This document shows positions 6,800 through 8,224 of a DNA stretch of 8,224 nucleotides, in pieces. The notes under the pieces were generated by a model. The model was not told the DNA's origin. It saw only the letters and a list, made by a program, of their open reading frames with translations, and did no database searches. Source of the DNA: Acidobacteriota bacterium (GTDB taxonomy: Bacteria; Acidobacteriota; Vicinamibacteria; Vicinamibacterales; 2-12-FULL-66-21); the NCBI GenBank assembly GCA_013362195.1, contig JABFWM010000040.1, positions 1-8,224 of the forward strand, given 5' to 3'. Each line of letters opens with the position of its first letter. Within the stretch, counting starts at the first letter, position 1. A program made the position numbers and the translations under genes.

Positions 6800-7129
6800 C
6801 TAGGCGTTGTCGAGCAGCAGCTGGACGGCTGACGAGAGCCGCTGCCACGTCTTCAACTCGCGATCGAGCTGACGGCGTCCTTCGCGCGTCAGCGCGTAGA
6901 CCTTCGCGGCCCGTCCAAGGTCCGAGTCCTTCCATTCGGCGGTGATCCACCCCTGGTGTTCGAGCCGATAGAGCGCTGGATAGAGCGAACCCTGGCCGAC
7001 CGACAAGACGTCGCCGGACAGGAGCTGAATGCGCTTGGAGATCGCCCAGCCGTGCGCGGGCTCGCGGGCGAGCGTTTTCAGGATCAGGAGATCGAGCGTC
7101 CCCTGCAGCAGATCGGACGGCTTCGGCAT
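6800..7129 (-). CDS. PadR-family transcriptional regulator, permease-linked
   Basis: This 109-residue regulator is one winged-helix domain plus a short C-terminal dimerisation helix. MPKPSDLLQGTLDLLILKTL (1-20), HGWAISKRI (26-34), the recognition segment VGQGSLYPALYRLEHQGWI (44-62) and the wing/strand AAKVYALTREGRRQL (74-88) are all PadR hallmarks. ATG 7129 is chosen over an in-frame TTG at 7153 because it gives the canonical N-terminus and has GAGG 8 nt upstream. It ends 9 bp before the permease ATG, so the pair is one operon. PadR proteins of this subgroup usually repress their own operon and respond to a ligand, which is unknown here. The tandem repeat overlapping its ribosome site is the probable operator. 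Confidence 0.93.
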   Translation of the reverse strand: MPKPSDLLQGTLDLLILKTLAREPAHGWAISKRIQLLSGDVLSVGQGSLYPALYRLEHQGWITAEWKDSDLGRAAKVYALTREGRRQLDRELKTWQRLSSAVQLLLDNA

Positions 7130-7136
7130 GGTCGTC

Positions 7137-7174
7137 GCCTCGACTATCGACAATCATGCCTCGAACATCGACAA
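7137..7174 (-). promoter_or_regulatory. Tandem candidate PadR operator, 21-bp phased
   Basis: Two 17-bp direct repeats, GCCTCGACTATCGACAA (7137-7153) and GCCTCGAACATCGACAA (7158-7174), match at 15 of 17 positions. They are 21 bp apart, two helical turns, so a repressor dimer could sit on the same DNA face twice. Each contains TCGA-N3-TCGA, a dyad. The first copy covers the GAGG ribosome site of the minus-strand padR, and the second covers its predicted transcription start. This is the expected place for autorepression; the link to PadR is inference. Confidence 0.55.
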
Positions 7175-7178
7175 CATA
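7173..7178 (-). promoter_or_regulatory. Candidate -10 box of the minus-strand padR-permease operon
   Basis: The complement reads TATGTT, preceded by TG. It would place transcription start near 7166, inside the second operator repeat and about 37 nt before ATG 7129. No good -35 is seen at the right distance; the sequence there is part of the GC palindrome at 7195. Confidence 0.35.
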
Positions 7179-7194
7179 CAATGCGGCGCATAGT

Positions 7195-7335
7195 GCCGGG
7201 TCTGAAGACCCGGCCTACACGGTGTTTCGGTGTAGGCCGGGGTCCTATCGGTTGGGCCGGGTCCCGCGGTTGGGCGCGGTCCTGTCGGGTGTACCGCCAG
7301 CTCTGTTCGGTGTCGGCCGGGTCTTTAGACCCGGC
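7195..7335. repeat. Palindrome-bounded GC-rich repeat element (REP-like)
   Basis: Two near-identical 20-bp palindromes bound the element: GCCGGGTCTGAAGACCCGGC (7195-7214) and GCCGGGTCTTTAGACCCGGC (7316-7335), each with 9-bp arms and a 2-nt loop. A third inverted repeat pairs 7209-7220 with 7230-7241 (12 bp, loop 9). Three imperfect tandem copies of a GGCCGGGTCC-type unit lie at 7235-7254, 7255-7272 and 7273-7291. TTCGGTGTAGGCCGGGGTC (7226-7244) recurs as TTCGGTGTCGGCCGGGTC (7306-7323). The element occupies most of the gap between the divergent padR genes, upstream of both predicted promoters. It looks like a degraded dispersed palindromic repeat, not an insertion sequence; no transposase is present. 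Confidence 0.75.
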
Positions 7336-7391
7336 GATCGGTCGTTATCCATCCCGGCAGCGCGCTACGGCCTGCTTCGAGCGCCCTCATA

Positions 7392-7414
7392 TATAATGTG
7401 CCCACATATGGGCA
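7392..7414 (+). promoter_or_regulatory. TATAAT promoter and overlapping dyad of the plus-strand padR
   Basis: A perfect TATAAT (7392-7397) predicts transcription start near 7404, about 4 nt before ATG 7408. No good -35 is seen. An inverted repeat TGCCCA-N4-TGGGCA (7399-7414) covers the start site and the ATG, where a bound PadR dimer would block transcription. This candidate operator differs in sequence from the one for the divergent padR. Confidence 0.55.
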
Positions 7415-7752
7415 TCAATGCGCTCGCGCGCGAGCTCAAACGCGGCAGCACCGAGCTGCTGATCCTCGCGCTGCTCGAAGAACGCGACCGCCACGGCTAC
7501 GAGCTCGCCCAGCAGATCGCGCAGCGATCCGACGGCGCGATCTCGTTCCATGCGGCCTCGCTCTATCCCTCGCTGTACCGCATGGAAGAGCGGCAGCTGA
7601 TTGAGGGCCGCTGGGTGGAGAAAGCGGGCCAGCGCCGCCGCCGCTGTTACCGGCTGACGAAACACGGACGCCGCGTGCTGGCCAGCCAGCGCAGCGTCTG
7701 GGAGCAGTTCTTCAACGCGCTCAATCGCGTCGCCCGCGTGACGCCTGCCTGA
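7408..7752 (+). CDS. PadR-family transcriptional regulator, second copy
   Basis: This 114-residue winged-helix repressor has ELKRGSTELLILALLEERDRHGYELAQQI (9-37), the recognition helix region SFHAASLYPSLYRMEERQLIEGRW (46-69), an Arg-rich wing GQRRRRCYRLTKHGRRVL (74-91) and a C-terminal helix. It differs enough from the PadR at 6800-7129 that the two are not a recent duplication. ATG 7408 is preferred: an in-frame ATG at 7396 overlaps the TATAAT box and cannot be in the transcript if that box is used. There is no Shine-Dalgarno, so the message is probably leaderless or nearly so. Four bases separate its stop from the next ATG, so it forms an operon with the permease that follows and probably represses it. 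The ligand is unknown. Confidence 0.92.
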   Translation: MGINALARELKRGSTELLILALLEERDRHGYELAQQIAQRSDGAISFHAASLYPSLYRMEERQLIEGRWVEKAGQRRRRCYRLTKHGRRVLASQRSVWEQFFNALNRVARVTPA

Positions 7753-7756
7753 CGCC

Positions 7757-8224
7757 ATGGACTGGATCACGCGCATCCGCTCGGCATTCAGCGGCTCGGC
7801 CGGCGTTCCCGACGATGACGTCATCGAGGAACTGGCGCAGCACGCGCGTCTCCTGTACGACGCGGCCCGCGCGGAGGGCTGCTCGCACGACGAGGCGGAT
7901 CGGCGCGCCGCCGCGCAGATCGCCCTGTGGCGCTCCCAGGCAGCCGGCCTGCATCGTCACACGAAACGAGCGGCGGCCGCGCCGCCCCCGCCCGCCTCGC
8001 CCTCGCGGTTCGCCGGCCTGTCGAGCGACGTGCGGTATGCCGCGCGCCTGCTGCGGCGTCAGCCCCGCCATGCGCTGCTCGCAATCGTCACGATGGCCGT
8101 GGGCATCGGCGCGACGACGGTGTTGTTCAGCCTCACCTACGGAGTGCTGGTCAGGCCGCTGCCGTGGCCGAACGGCGATCGCATCGTCGTGCTCCAGGAG
8201 ACGCGCGGCGGCAACGCGCCACGC
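7757..8224 (+). CDS. ADOP-family MacB/FtsX-like permease, second copy (N-terminal part)
   Basis: The window ends after 156 codons with the frame still open. Residues 1-60 form the soluble prefix domain (DDDVIEELAQHARLLYDAARAEGCSHDEADRRAAAQIALW), followed by an Ala/Pro-rich linker (72-82). The first core follows: LSSDVRYAARLLRRQPRHALLAIVTMAVGIGATTVLFSLTYGVLVRPLPWP (88-138), with a membrane helix at about 107-132 and the GIGA-T motif typical of the family. The start of the periplasmic MacB domain (DRIVVLQETRGG) is visible. ATG 7757 lies 4 bp after the padR stop with no clear ribosome site, which suggests coupled translation. The family is secure; the second half, and any ATPase further on, lies outside the window. 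Confidence 0.93.
   Translation, partial: MDWITRIRSAFSGSAGVPDDDVIEELAQHARLLYDAARAEGCSHDEADRRAAAQIALWRSQAAGLHRHTKRAAAAPPPPASPSRFAGLSSDVRYAARLLRRQPRHALLAIVTMAVGIGATTVLFSLTYGVLVRPLPWPNGDRIVVLQETRGGNAPR

Noticed and set aside
4385..6832. Long plus-strand open frame (815 codons) antisense to the permease
   Set aside because: It mirrors the third-codon GC pattern of the real permease, is Arg/His/Glu-rich with no domain or membrane segments, and lies wholly opposite a clear family member.
7195..7335. CRISPR array
   Set aside because: Repeat units are palindromic, unequal and contiguous or irregularly spaced, without uniform spacers or cas genes.
7156..7407. Upstream extension of the second PadR to 7156
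   Set aside because: It runs through the GC palindromic repeats and the TATAAT box, and its sequence has no PadR character before residue GINALAREL.

Overview
The window is a GC-rich bacterial chromosome segment. Its gene content points to Acidobacteriota, probably of the Vicinamibacteria type. The pointers are two PadR regulators each paired with an 'acidobacterial duplicated orphan permease' (ADOP, MacB/FtsX-like), a Tat-exported sugar-phosphate isomerase-like protein with a Gly/Ala-rich insert, a PEP-CTERM tail and GCCGGGTCT-type palindromic repeats. The assignment comes from family knowledge, not from a database search.

Layout. (1) 1-446, minus: N-terminal part of a Tat-signal TIM-barrel sugar isomerase/epimerase-like protein, cut by the window edge. 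(2) 627-2071, minus: a two-gene operon of an ECF sigma factor (SigK-like) and its RskA-like zinc-binding, membrane-spanning anti-sigma factor, joined by a 4-bp ATGA overlap. A candidate promoter and a GC hairpin lie just upstream. (3) 2175-2974, minus: a secreted protein with two EF-hand-type calcium loops whose reading frame is broken by an apparent one-base deletion near 2400. (4) 3145-3681, plus: a GNAT acetyltransferase with a candidate promoter only about 20 bases before its ATG. It is followed by an orphan PEP-CTERM sorting tail (3733-4020) with no signal peptide, probably the remnant of a lost surface-protein gene. (5) 4080-4140: a degenerate array of ATCCGTG repeats. (6) 4142-7129, minus: a padR gene and a full-length 882-residue ADOP permease. 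(7) 7137-7414: a divergent regulatory region with a tandem 21-bp-phased candidate operator, a GC-rich palindrome-bounded repeat element, and a TATAAT promoter with an overlapping dyad. (8) 7408-8224, plus: a second padR and the start of a second ADOP permease, cut by the right edge.

Functionally, the sigma/anti-sigma pair is a self-contained envelope- or redox-sensing switch with no obvious target in the window beyond possibly its own operon. The two PadR-permease units are back to back. Each PadR probably represses its own operon, and the two candidate operators differ in sequence, which suggests separate inputs. No ABC ATPase, tRNA, rRNA, transposase, CRISPR array or defence system is visible. 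Nothing here proves an undescribed system. The best leads are the two divergent PadR operators, the palindrome-bounded element between them, the frameshifted EF-hand protein and the orphan PEP-CTERM tail.
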